A stretch of DNA of 64,000 nucleotides, from positions 3,414,501-3,478,500 of the forward strand of contig JARFJB010002472.1 of the NCBI GenBank assembly GCA_036346205.1, given 5' to 3'. The stretch is from Vesta saturnalis. Its lineage: Eukaryota > Arthropoda > Insecta > Coleoptera > Lampyridae. Below, piece by piece: positions 37,266 through 49,279 of the stretch (positions within the stretch are counted from its first letter, which is position 1; each line of letters starts with the position of its first letter). Under the pieces are notes generated by a model. The model was not told the origin of the DNA. It saw only the letters and a list, made by a program, of their open reading frames with translations, and made no database searches. A program made the translations under genes and the position numbers.

Positions 37266-37279
37266 AAAATACAAAATAA

Positions 37280-37455
37280 AAAAATGCAATAATATACATT
37301 TAAAAAAAGTTAGTGTCGCGTCTGGCGAAACCGGAAATGAAAAGAAATCGCTTATTATGTCAAACAGTGCTGCTTATTATGTATATAGGATAATCAATTA
37401 TATTCAAAACGAAAGGAGAAAAGTGGGGTGCAGCATGATCCTGTAAGACCCGGTA
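37280..37455 (-). repeat. Terminal-repeat-like block (inverted partner of 32209-32400)
   Basis: Diverged reverse complement of 32209-32400, ending beside (TA)n at 37486. It may be the right terminus of the broken mariner-like element. Confidence 0.55.
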
Positions 37456-37478
37456 TATAAATAATTAAATAAATATAT

Positions 37479-37485
<7 letters not shown>

Positions 37486-37549
<64 letters not shown>

Positions 37550-37658
37550 CGTGCGTTCGTGCGTCCATGCGTTTGTGTGCATGCGCGTATGTGTGTATGA
37601 TGTAAAAATCAGCATTTTGAATGCTACTGATAAGGAAGTTGAAGATATACCGTAGAAT

Positions 37659-37699
<41 letters not shown>

Positions 37700-37808
37700 T
37701 GCGTTCGTGCGTCCATGCGTTTGTGTGCGTGCGCGTATGTGTGTATGATGTAAAAATCAGCATTTTGAATGCTACTGATAAGGAAGTTGAAGATATACCG
37801 TAGAATAG
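37486..37808. repeat. Two tandem copies of (TA)n plus a 112-bp unit
   Basis: (TA)n at 37486-37546 is followed by a unit starting GCGTGCGTTCGTGCGTCCAT and ending CGTAGAATAG (about 37548-37660). A shorter (TA)n (37661-37695) and a nearly identical unit (37697-37808) come next. It is a recent local tandem duplication with about one base difference in the unit. Confidence 0.9.
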
Positions 37809-40800
37809 CTGTTATAGTTAAGAATATTGTTCATTTTACTAATTTTCAGTGTATTACCTTCAAACAAAACAGGTCAGTGTAAGGCAAATGTTGCTATACC
37901 ACCTCTACCACGTTTGAATTGTGTTGAGGGGGTAATTAGTACAATATTTTAGCTACTTATTGTTTATATAGGGATCAAAACAATGAAATGTCAAGACAAA
38001 AATTCCTAATAAATTACTGATAACTTTAATACACTGGGCTTTAAATGCTAATGTTACACATTCCGCAATTACGAGCTTGTTATACTTATTAAAATCTCAA
38101 CACCCTTCATTACCTTTAGATTTACCAACGTTATTAAATACAATCACAAAATTTAAGAAAAGGAAACATGATAACGGTTTTGTTATTTTAACTTTAACAT
38201 TTTAGGTGCAAAAGTTAGCAAGGTTTGAAAATAGGTTAAAATTATAAATTATAACCATATAATTTCCAGTTTTAAATTTCAGTAGTAAATTTTTTGTCTC
38301 GGCTAGAAGTCAAAAAATGACTTTAATTAATTATGGATTAGCAATGTTTTTTCAAGTACCTCTCAATTATAAGTTACTAAGAATAACGAATAACAAACAA
38401 AGAACAATAATTACAGAATGATTAATACATTTGTTCTTACTCTAGTAGAAATCATCTTCTTTCTAATTTTGGTTGAAATTATCTGAAGCAGAAAATTGGT
38501 GTTGAAACTGAGATCGTCAGCGCGCAGTGAAAATACTAAAATAATCATTTAATCTGAGAAAGCTCTACAAAAGAATAATTTTGTTGCAGAATACAAGACA
38601 AAGTGTAAGAAAGAGGGAAACATTTCCGTTGAACCGTATTTTTTCGTAAAATGTTGATTACTTTTCCAATTATAGTTTATTTTTATGAGTAAATTTAAAA
38701 GCATTTTAGCTTAAAGAGTAAATGATTATAAAATTTTATTTTCTACAACATTAAGATCTTTCTCATTTTATGGACAATATTTTTTGACCACATGAAAATA
38801 ATATTTTGTATTACCTTAATCAAAGGAAAAAGTGTAATGCAATATTTCTAAGTGCGTTAGATTATTGAAGTCATTTAAGTAATAATAATCATAAGCCAAC
38901 TCCGTGTTTTTATGTACACAAATAGTCAAAGGCAAACGTAAAAGGAAAACAGAACAATATTAAGGCAGTATTTGTTAAAGAAGTGGAAGTTTTGCGCTGC
39001 CTTTAGTGGCCGTGAAGTTAACGAATCGTAATTAATAGAAAGCCATATAGTACTTTGATACATCAATCTGACGTTCTATTCTGGGCAATTTTCGTCTAAT
39101 ACGTAACTTATCACGTAATAATGGATGCACATCCTAAAAGCTGAGCATTATAAAACTTAATTCTTACGTCATAGTAGGTTTTACATACATTTAAATTTGA
39201 TAAACGAAATTTCTGCTAGTCAGCCTCACGACTAGTTCGGAGGGTTTTATAAAACAAAACAAAAGACAAAAAGAATAATTCTATTTATATTCAGCTGTAT
39301 GTTTTTATACTATACAGTGTGTACTTAAGCTCTAAAACTCATTAGTCGGAATAAATCAGAGAACCAAAGTGAACATTAAAAAGTCACAACTACATTTCGT
39401 CCTCCTAAACGTCATCTAATCTAAGGCGACCGTTCGTTCCGTATTAAACGGGACCATCCCATTTTAAACACATCATTTCGTACATAATCATTTTGATAAA
39501 GTACGTAAATGTTCCGTCTTTATAAAGTCTCTTTTTGTCCCGTTCCTGACGTTTCATTGTTTGGAAGGAATTAATCAAGTCAAGAAACTACGAAAAAGTA
39601 CGATCTTCAGATAAGGCACAATACGGTAACATCAAAAGTTCTACAATGTACGCGACTATTCTAACAGTTTAATCGACTTAAATGACAAGCACGCGATCCC
39701 GCTTGTGAGGCAGTATTAAGTATCAAGTGTAGCAGGAAAGGAACTTGCTTGCTACGGTCTTGTACGCGTGGAAAATAACTATGTGGGTGCTAGTAAATAA
39801 GTATAGTGTAGTTTGTTAGTTAAGATTAAGTGTTAAATAAATAATAGTTATATAGTGTGTATCTATTATCGTTTGGACATACAGTTTCAGACATGTTCAT
39901 ACTCAAAGACTACTTTAGCGATGCTTTGTTGATGATATTTTTAAGGTCGATATAGTCATCCATGTTGCTTTGTTAAATTTTTTATTAAAAGTGCTATACA
40001 GTTTGCATGGTAAGTTATAAAGCTATTTTATCAAAGTTTGAGACGTTTGCTTTTTTCAGGCACTTTTGTTTTTACTTTCACGTTTCCGTTTTATTTTTTA
40101 CCTTAACTTTACCTTTAGACGTTTAAACACATCTACGCAATTAAATATTATACCGTTAATCACAGTTACGGTATTAGTACGATTAATGAAGAGTGAGATT
40201 TATTCATTTGGGAATTATTAAGCATACAAATCCAGATTTATTTTACCCTGAAGTAATATTACGCAACAATTTTCCAAGACGCTGGCAGAGCAGGCATCCA
40301 TTTCGTTATCTAAAGTGTGACCAAGAATAAGGTATTCAGATTCCATTAATTACTCATATTAACATTAATTATTCATTAGGTTATAACGTTCCTAACGTTA
40401 GCATTAAGATATTTATGTTTATAATTAAATATAGGTTGTGTAATAAGTTTGTTATTGTAGAAATTTTCTTTTAACTTTATTGAATAATGGCGTCCGAGTA
40501 TTTAACCATTAGTTTCAGGAAGAAGCAACCCAGATTTTAAAGCGAACATATCTAGGTACATGTAAATATTTTTTGGTTAATAAGGTGAATTGATAATTTT
40601 ATGAACCTGACCCACTTTAACCTACGACTGAGCATAAGGCACCAAATCTTCTATTTATTACCCAAACTGTTAAGTAGCTAAAATTTGTAGCCATGGGTGT
40701 AGAATTATCCGTGTAGAACTTTAAGGATCTGTACACAGTGGTGGGTTACTTACAAGTGACACATTATTCTGTTGCTGAAGGAAGGCCAGGGCAGCTAAAG

Positions 40801-42266
40801 ACTTAGATTGTTAAAACAAGTCGATCATCGACCGTAACAGATTGAAGTAATATTTATATAAGTGTTGTAACAACCTGTTTCTTGATATTTAAATTTTTAT
40901 AGGTTAACAAACCTATGAAGGTGAATTTTCTGTGGAATCAGTTTCGGCCATATTTGTGCATTCTAACGACATTTACTATACGTATTTAGTTACTGCTTTG
41001 ACACAGTTATTATACAATTTTGTTCTTATGTTGAGTATATTCAGAGAAATGAGGAATTATAAAGCTATTTTTGGTAGTTTACGAGCTACTTGCAGTTTCA
41101 CATTCCACAATAACGATTAGAGAGACGTGCGTTTTCAGAGGTAATTGCAAGGTATGTACACTTTTTTCTCCTTATCTATTCGGTACTCTTGTCTTGTTCT
41201 TTGCCTGTTTATTATCCGGTTTCAGACATGGCCGTGCCTGCGTCTATTTTTTACTTACTTCCAGGAACTCGACAAGCCAAATTCTACAAACGCGGCAAAA
41301 AAATGTATACTACTATCTATCCACATCACTTATCCAGCCCATTCAGATTTTCTAGTCCCAACTCATAGAGCTGGTTTAACACGTGGCAATCAATAATTGT
41401 ATTTATCAAAGTTCCACTCATTTTGGGGAAAATCTTCATACCTGAAAACTGTAGAAGACGTTTGAACTATTAGGCTTATTTTGTACCACATCGTATGTAT
41501 AACCTGCATTTTGAATCGTGTAAAACAGTATTTGTACACGTAGAAACCTGTTTAAGTACGTTTTCTAAATGCTACGCCACTGGTATTTTAGAGCGGTGTT
41601 TTATATCGTTACTAATGATATTCAAATGTAGAATAGAAACATTTAACCGTTTACAGAATCCAATATGGATGAAAAACAATGAAAAGGTATATTACATATG
41701 CACTAGGCTTTGACTATCGATATTGCTACTACGCAAGAGTAATGACCTTAAACATTAGCATGATAAGCTATGGAGAGACTATACATCAAACTTAAATGCA
41801 TGGAAACAAAATAAGCTTATAGAGTATACAATATGTAAAATTTTGGGGAAATTTTAATTGCATACTTGTAAAAACTTAAATAGCATATAAATTGAATTTC
41901 GGGTTAGTATAGGGTATGTAATGCTAATACCCATAATACACTCTTATTGTGGAGGTCTGTGTTTAGAACGGATCAATGGAGGCTTTTGCATTTTAATTAG
42001 ATCAACGATATCGAGTTTTAGATTATCGTGGAACTTATCGCTACAAGGAAAGTTTTAGCAAATTTGGGGAATTAAAATAAGCTTTGCTTTGCAATGAAAA
42101 TTGATACGTTTTATAAAGTTTTGTAATCTAAAAACTGAAGAAGTACATGAAGAATCTTATGGATGTTAAGGGTCCACTTGAATGACTATGCGCATCACAT
42201 ACCTAGAGAAACTTTTTGAATGAATATTCTTAAATTTAGCGGCTTGAAACGGTATCGTATTTCAAT
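37809..42266. other. No recognised feature over 4.4 kb
   Basis: AT-rich sequence with no protein motif, TIR pair or RNA gene that I can support. Short open frames at 40932-41713 carry no recognisable domain. If a host gene has a non-coding exon or regulatory DNA in this window, this is the most likely place, but nothing shows it directly. Confidence 0.45.
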
Positions 42267-42271
42267 GAGGT

Positions 42272-42465
42272 ATGTTACGTGCCAATAAGGCAGAGGCAAC
42301 AAATTAAATAATGCCGAGGCTCAGTTCGCCGGACGCACTGGATGCGTGGGTGTGTCTAATATTAAAGAATCGAAACAGAGAGAGTTCACTACTCAACCGT
42401 AGCTATTTAAACGACCGTTTTGCTCAGAACGGGTCGTGCGTAGGGGGAATAAAAGTTTAAAGTAA
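42272..42465 (+). mobile_element. Possible LTR with adjacent primer-binding-like site
   Basis: It begins TGTTACGTGCCAATAAGG, a frequent LTR start. It contains a TATA-like GCTATTTAAACG near 42401 and AATAAA near 42449, and is followed at about 42466 by TGGGCGCCAGGAATCGCC, which starts with TGG like a tRNA primer-binding site. A GC-rich leader (CAGCCCGCACCGTTATCCCG) follows, but no gag or pol sequence and no second LTR. I infer a solo-type or truncated LTR retrotransposon end. Confidence 0.4.
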
Positions 42466-42619
42466 TTCTGGGCGCCAGGAATCGCCCCCCAATGCCAGCC
42501 CGCACCGTTATCCCGGCTCCTGAATACACGGTGGTCCAGTGGACGAGTAAGGAACTATAGGAAAAAGGAAGGAAGAAAACAACACCAAACACCAAACAAA
42601 ACAACTACAGTAGTGTAGT

Positions 42620-44339
42620 AAATGTAAATTTAATAGTAATCTTTGATTACTTTTTCAAAACAGTGTCGAACTTATTCTCACAAAACAAAAAAATAGATTA
42701 ACATTTCAATTTTTTAAATGCTACTAAGAGCTGAAGTAATATTATTACGATTCAAAATAACCCCAAATTTGACCCATATACCAAATAAATAAAAACCAAT
42801 GTTTTTAGTACTGTAGCAAGTTGCTGGGTAACTATACGCAACCCAAAACTAATTAATTCTAGAGTAAATTTTAAATAATTAACTGGAAACGTTTCCTTTG
42901 CTTAATGAAAGACCTTTCATTGTGTGTACTGAAAGAAAACATACATTCTCGTTACCACAAGCGTTTTAGATAACACAAAAAAAATGAAATACAGAATAGT
43001 GAGTAACATTTGCGGCAGCTTACACAAATAGTATAATTATTCCCTGAAATTATCATATAGATAAGTAATTCTTATTGAAGTTTACAGAAAACACATTATA
43101 TAATTAATTATCCGTCCATTTAAAGCGGTGACAATAAAGAAAAGAGGAGCGATTCGGTTGGCCCGCGTTATTTATTTCTGAGAAAACAAATTCAGTGACC
43201 AAATATTTAGAAAGAAAAGGAGCCAGAAATAAATAATTGAGTCACTAAATGTACCTTTGATTAAAAAAAATCTTTTACTAGTATCCGAAACAATTTGTGT
43301 TTATTAGAGAAAGTGTAAAAGAAATAACAGAATTTTCGTAGCGTCCCCAACATGGCGGAGAAGAAAGTGAAAATTTTTTTTATCAAAATCGAATTTGTAA
43401 TCTATTAGATGTATATTCAATAAACGATTTTCCCGTTGGCTATTTGATACATTAAACATCGCCCTCTTACGAGAATTTCGTAAACTAACCTAAAGTATTG
43501 GTGTTTACAACCATTGCATAGTACAGAGTTTGGCTAGACGCCGACTGATGTCATACCTATTTACCTTTGGTAAAAATTATTAACATTAACCGGATTTTTG
43601 TTAAATTACACAACTGAAGACATGTAAATTACTGCAATGTTTTTCAACACTGAGTGTACGAATTGTGCGTTTAGTACATATCGACAAGAAGTTAAAATAG
43701 ATAATTGCATAGCAATTAACGGAGTTGTGCACAAATGCATTTTTGTATGTTACAGGTATTATCCAAACGATTTAATATCCAAAATTGATTAAGAACACAA
43801 TTGTAGAAGGTAGAACAACTGACTGCATGTTTCTAAAAATGGATGGATTTAATTTGATATTTGTTTTGTAGTTACCCCTGATCGCAAACAAAATATACTT
43901 AAGGAGAGAATGTAAATTCCTTTTAACTTACATATTCTCAATATAAAGTTAACATATTTTGATTAAGACTTTGACCATCATTATTTAACCTGTTGTTGTG
44001 CTACCAGTAATATTTGGTCGATGACATTGAGTTTATATTGGCTTACTGCCATAAAGTAATAGACTACTGAAATATAGTCAAATTTTGACATTAAAAAAAA
44101 AATTTGTTGTAATTTTTTTGTGTCCTTTACTATTTTATGAACACAAAAAACACACAGAAGTGATTTTTTCATGTCTTTTTATGTATAAAGTACTTATTTA
44201 CGGATTACCAGACATTATGGCGATATATTGATTTTTCATATTTTTTGTGTTTTATCAGTTTTTATAATATAGAACTTGTATACATTTTGACAGAAAATAA
44301 TTAAAAACCTGCAGTTGTTTTGTTTTCTCTCAACCAGTT
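42620..44339. other. No recognised feature
   Basis: AT-rich unique-looking DNA. Nothing supported. Confidence 0.45.
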
Positions 44340-46145
44340 TGTAGGTTATGTTTAGGAAGTGAATGTTTATTGTGAAAGATCCTGTGCACAGTCTACTCGA
44401 AGTATAGGTGTAAAAGAGGTATGCTCAGACCAAGGTCTAAGTTTAAATGATTCCAATGTGAGTCCCGAACCTCCAATAAGGAATGCAGGGTTCGCGTTCT
44501 ACAAAAACTACGATAAACCTAAACAATCAATAACAATGCATTACGTATGTGTTAGTTGACAAGACTCAACTAACCAACTTTGCTTCATTGTTGCCATGTT
44601 CTGAGTATCTATCTAAAAGTATGGAGTTGAATCAAGCTACATCACTAGGATATGCCAACTTTTACAATTTATTTGTTCTAACTGTAATTTCTCTACCTCA
44701 CTTGAAACCTCGGTACGATTACCAAAACGTGATAGTTCATTGGGCTCGTTTAATATAAATAGCAGGATGGTTTACACACACCTTCTGCTACGGGCAAAGG
44801 CAGTCAATATCTAGATGCATATGAACGCATATGAACATGGATAAAATACATACTGTAGGATACAATCGCCACAGGAAAGCTCTATGTTCTTCAATAGCCA
44901 CTGCTGTACAGTAGGTTCTCAGAGAAGCTCGTCTTGAAGTAAGAAAATCATATATACAACTAGATGATAATATTGATGATAATCAACCCTTAGACATAAG
45001 TATTAGTTATAACGGCAGCTGGACCTCGAAGTATGGTGTGGGTTGTTTTCTCGAAATAACAACGGGATTAGTTAATGACTTTCAGGTTTTGTCAAAATAT
45101 TGCCGATCATGTGAAACTATGAATCAAAAACTAAAACATAACCCTGAAGCACTTGAGGTTTGGCGTGAATCACACAAAAAAGAATGCAATTGTATCTACT
45201 ATGATGGAGATCTCAGCAGTTGAGGAGATTTGGTCCAGATCTGAAAATTTGGGATTCCGGTACGCCATACTAGTTTTTGATGGTGAGTCTAAAACATATA
45301 GTCACCTCAACTCTTGGGAAAGATGTAGTTTAACAGATTCAAAATATATATCATAGGTTGGCTTCTGATACTTTCCTGGTACCATTTAGTCACCTCAATT
45401 CATTGAAACTGTGCCAAAACCATGGTGCCAAACGATTTGAAACTGCACTAAGAAAGGCTGTGAAAGGTAGTTCGAAGACAGGTATTCGACTAGACGGTCA
45501 AAGTTTAGTAGGCTAAAGGAAAGCACTATCAACAAACTTACTGCTTACTACCGCAACGCTATTCAATACAATATTGAAAGCGTGGAAAACATGAAAATGG
45601 CCATTTTCGCCACTCTTAATCATTGCCATTCAACTGCCACCAACCCGACGCATGATAAATGCTCAAAAGGAGAGACCTCCTGGTGCTTTTGTCAAAGAGC
45701 TTTGGCAAAGGAAGTAGTCCCTGAACCTCATGTGGAAGCTATAAAAACTTCTCTTGGTAAAGTTGTAGTTGGACGGGTTCAAAATATATATCAGGTTGGA
45801 TACTGATACTTTTCTGGCAAGATGTGTAGATGGTATAACTCAAAACGCCAATGAGGCGCTACGTGGATTACTATGGCCGAAATGCCCTAAAACAACTTTT
45901 GTTAGCAAAAGTTCTCTTGAAATGAGAATCAGTGAAGGGCTGTGTAATTACAATACTAGTTATTTGAAATCATCGTATAAAATCCATAAAAAAGTAAAAC
46001 TTCATACTAGCCCTGGAGCCAACGCCACAAAGATTGCGAAGCGATTCGACACGCATCGGTTGATTACTTCAAGAAAGAAAACAAAAACTTCAAGATTATA
46101 CGAAAAATAAAAGGACTGCTATGATACACGCTGAGGGGAGAAGAC
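44340..46145 (+). pseudogene. Mutator-like transposase relic (the PF20700 'Mutator' type)
   Basis: Conserved blocks in order, across all three frames: LNQATSLGYANFYNLF, FICSNCNFSTSLET, SSLGSFNINSRMVYTHLLL, then DISISYNGSWTSKYGVGCFL (first catalytic region, about 45000), TTGLVNDFQVLSKYCRSCET, RESHKKECNCIYYDG, FDGESKTYSHLNS (second Asp, about 45280), HGAKRFETALRKAVKG, MKMAIFATLNHCHSTATNPT, KGETSWCFCQRALAKEVVPE and ARCVDGITQNANEALRGLLW, PKCPKTTFVSKSSLEMRI. This order matches the insect and cnidarian 'Mutator' transposase family as I know it, distinct from the FLYWCH/MULE copy at 33.7-35.3 kb. At least six frameshifts or stops are present. A short local duplication interrupts it at 45310-45390. 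Confidence 0.8.
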
Positions 46146-46593
46146 TACAAAGATAAATTGTAACCTATGGAGCTGGTGAATTTTGATGAGGTAAGACTTC
46201 ATTGTAGCACTTGTGTTGTATATTAAACCAACAATGACAATTAAAAAAGTCATAGTAATAGCGACAAAAAAAAATATAACATAATACGGGGGAATCGGAA
46301 CAGTTTAAGGACACTCCATTTTAAACAACGATTAAATAACAATGAAAGCCTATATTAAAGGAAAAATGTACGGCTGAATAGAGATTTACTAGACATTTTA
46401 AATGAATTATGACTTGATACCTACAGCTATTTGAAAAAATTTAAGGGGCATATTCAGTAGGGGGGGGGAGGTGACTCTGACGTTTATCACATTAGCGCCA
46501 AAAAGTGCCCCCTCAAGTTAAAAGTTTCGGGATTTCTTTCTAACACGGCACATTTATTAAATATTAAAGGTGGGTCCTTTTCAAATGAACACA

Positions 46594-46594
<1 letters not shown>
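46146..46594. other. No recognised feature
   Basis: AT-rich DNA with a G9 run at 46459-46467. Nothing else supported. Confidence 0.5.

Positions 46595-46650
<56 letters not shown>
46595..46650. repeat. (TA)n microsatellite
   Basis: TA repeat ending exactly at the CAGGGTGT terminus at 46651. Confidence 0.9.
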
Positions 46651-46653
<3 letters not shown>

Positions 46654-48802
46654 GGTGTATTTTAAAATCACCGATGACAAACAAAAACTGGAGATTCTAT
46701 GATTCAAAATAAGACAAAAACTGTCATAAACACTTTTCCGGAAATGCTTCATAACCGAGATACAGGTTGATTAAAAAATAATTTTTTTAAGATTTTTTAA
46801 GATTCCTCAAAAACTACAAAAGATATTACACTGAGATTTGGTACACCTAAATGTCTAATTAAGCACAATTAATCAGGTGAGTTTGAGTCAACTGGCTCCA
46901 TCCAGTAGCGTAGATTATGTTAAGTTAATCACTTTAAGTAAAAAAAAACGCACGTCCCTGCCTTTTTGAAGAAATATTTTTTGTTAAATTCAACATTTAA
47001 TTCTGCAAATAAAATCATACTTAGTATTTTTTCGATTCGGCACCCGTTTTTGAAATATTTTGCATTAACATAAACGACTACATTATTCAGTAATAACCAA
47101 ATTAAATAAATCAGAGATTGCTTTGCATTTGACAGTTACATATCTTATATTTGCTAAAATTCATTGTTTGTGTCTAATTAAGTAATTACTGTGAAAAAAT
47201 GAATTATTCCAAACGAGAACTGGTCGATATGCATTTATGTTATGGTAATACTAATTGCAATGCTCTTGCAGCTGCTCGAGTGTATGAACAAGGATTTCCA
47301 AATAGAAGACATCCACATCATATTACGCTTAGAACCGTTCATCGTAACTTGTTAGAGTATGGAAGTTTAAAAGGAAAGAAACATTCCGGACGAAATGCTT
47401 GTGTACCAGTTGAAATTGAGGAACAAATTTTATATAGAGTTTATGAAAATTGATCAATTAGTACGTGTGACTTACGTTTAGAATTTAGTGTGTCGCATAG
47501 CAAGTCTTGGAAAGTTTTACGAGAACAAATTTTACATCCATTTCACCTACAAAAAGTGCATGCATTATTTCCTGCTGACCATCCTCGTCGAATGAATTTT
47601 TGCGAATGGTTTTTAAATAAAAATGCTGAAGAGGTACAATTTGTTAGAAACTTATTGACCACTGATGAGTGTATTTTTTCCCGAAATGGAATAATAAACT
47701 GGCATAATTTCCACAAATGGTTAGATGAAAATCAGCATCCAACTGTAGTTACAGGTCACCAACATAGATTTAGCGAAAATATTTGGACAGGTATACTAGA
47801 CGATCACCTAATCGGACCTATCCGTTTTCCTCAAAGACTTACTGGCGAATTCTATTTAAATTTGTTGAGAGAAGATTTGCAAGAATTGTTTGACGACGTA
47901 CCCTTAGATGTTAGAATGAACATGTATTTCATTCATGATGGTGCACCACCACATTCTACACGAAACGTCAGAGAATTTTTAAATGCATGGTTCCCTGGAC
48001 GCTGGATTGGACGAAGAAGTGAAGTACCGTGGCCGGCACGATCGCCAGATTTTTTTTTTTTGGTGTGGGGGTATTTGAAAACTCGTGTCTATTCTGTTCA
48101 AATTGATAATCAAGAGCAACTTCGGAATCGCATACAGATGGTATGCGATGAGATTAGGGCTATGCCACAATTTTTTCAGCGTGTTAGGTTTCATTTGCTA
48201 AGAAGAATACAAGCTTGCATTCAAAAGGAAGGAGGACGTTTTGAACAATATGTATAAAAATAACTATTATTCAGTTTTTGATTCCTTCAATATCTCTTTA
48301 ACAATGTACCTAATAGTTAACTGCGTTATTTTTTTGTCAAATAAAACAAATTTTGATTTTTATTGAATAATGTGGTCGTTTATGTTAATGCAAAATATTT
48401 CAAAAACGGGGTGCCGAATCGAAAAAATACTAAGTATGATTTTATTTGCAGAATTAAATGTTGAATCTACAAAAAAAATATTTCTTCAAAAAAGCCAGGG
48501 GCGTGCGTTTTTTTTTACTTAAACTGATTAACTTAAAATATTCTACGCCACTGGATGGAGTCAGTTGACTCAAACTCACGTGATTAACTGTATTTAATTA
48601 GACATTTAGGTGTACCAAATCTCAGTGTAATATCTTTTATAGTTTTTGAGGAATCTTAAAAAAACTTTAAAAAAAGTAGTTTTTAATCAACCTGTATCTC
48701 GGTTAGGAAGCATTTTTGGAAAAGCGTTACCATCATTTTTGTCTTATTTTGAATCATAGAATCTCCAGTTTTCGTTTGTCGGTGATTTTAAAATACACTC
48801 TG
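46651..48802 (+). mobile_element. Mariner-like element with ~450 bp TIRs
   Basis: The left end CAGGGTGTATTTTAAAATCA (46651) and the right end (TGATTTTAAAATACACTCTG) finishing at 48802 are inverted. The arms pair over about 450 bp each, up to GTTTATGTTAATGCAAAATA (right) and its complement near 47070 (left). TA flanks both ends. It is the best-preserved mariner-type copy in the window. Confidence 0.9.
47199..48257 (+). pseudogene. Mariner-like (DUF4817-type) transposase, one stop, third Asp lost
   Basis: A 352-codon frame runs from MNYSKRELVDMHLCYGNTNC to GGRFEQYV with a single in-frame TGA at 47451-47453. The N-terminal helix-turn-helix shows ARVYEQGFPNRRHPHHITLR. Catalytic blocks: LLTTDECIFSRNG (47655) and YFIHDGAPPHSTRN (47927). 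The third block reads ARSPDFFFLVWGYLK instead of the family's SPDLTPLDFxLWGYLK, so the catalytic Asp and its neighbours are gone, next to a 13-T run at 48050-48062. Were three codons restored, spacing between the second and third Asp would be 41 residues. The copy is young but inactive unless the T-run is a sequencing error. Confidence 0.9.
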
Positions 48803-49279
48803 TATATAAATTAAAATTTTTTTTTGAGATGTCAACGAGTAGGGTTTGTAAAAACGAAACAACTCTTTTTTGCTACGTCGAGCTTACGGACATGTTAATT
48901 TAATTATCAAGGCTAAAAATTAATTTACATGTGACAACTTTCTGTAATATTATAATGGTACTTTCAGTGCGAAGTGAATTCTTAAATTATTAATATGTCT
49001 TTAGATATATTTGAAATCCTTACAATTTAAAAAAAAAACAAAGATATAAATAATCACCATTAACTACATTTTACAAAATGTATAGGATGTAATTAAAATT
49101 ACGAACATGTCATTAATTCGACAGCTGAAATATTACTGCAAATACATTCGTTGTTAATTGAAAAGGCATATTTAATATTTTAGATTTCAATTTTCTTTTC
49201 TATTTGTTATTTAAATCAGATACCAATAATCATTGACATTGCCTATGACAGGAAGTATGAATAAGAATGTATTAGGTGT
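48803..49279. other. No recognised feature
   Basis: AT-rich DNA between the mariner-like and hAT elements. Nothing supported. Confidence 0.5.

Larger units (their letters stand above)
36210..37270. mobile_element. Rearranged mariner-like remnant: inverted C-terminus before N-terminus
   Basis: Two direct copies of a terminal-type block (ACTAAGGAACTTATTCATA .. AAATTACAGCTAAA) lie at about 36216-36330 and 36508-36620. The first leads into an antisense transposase C-terminus, the second into a sense N-terminus. This is what results if the right end is copied in inverted orientation in front of the left end. The element breaks off at about 37265, in the first catalytic block. Confidence 0.65.

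Noticed and set aside
43350..43400. CAACATGGCGGAGAAG, which looks like a good translation start
   Set aside because: The frame closes after about 18 codons and no following exon could be recognised.
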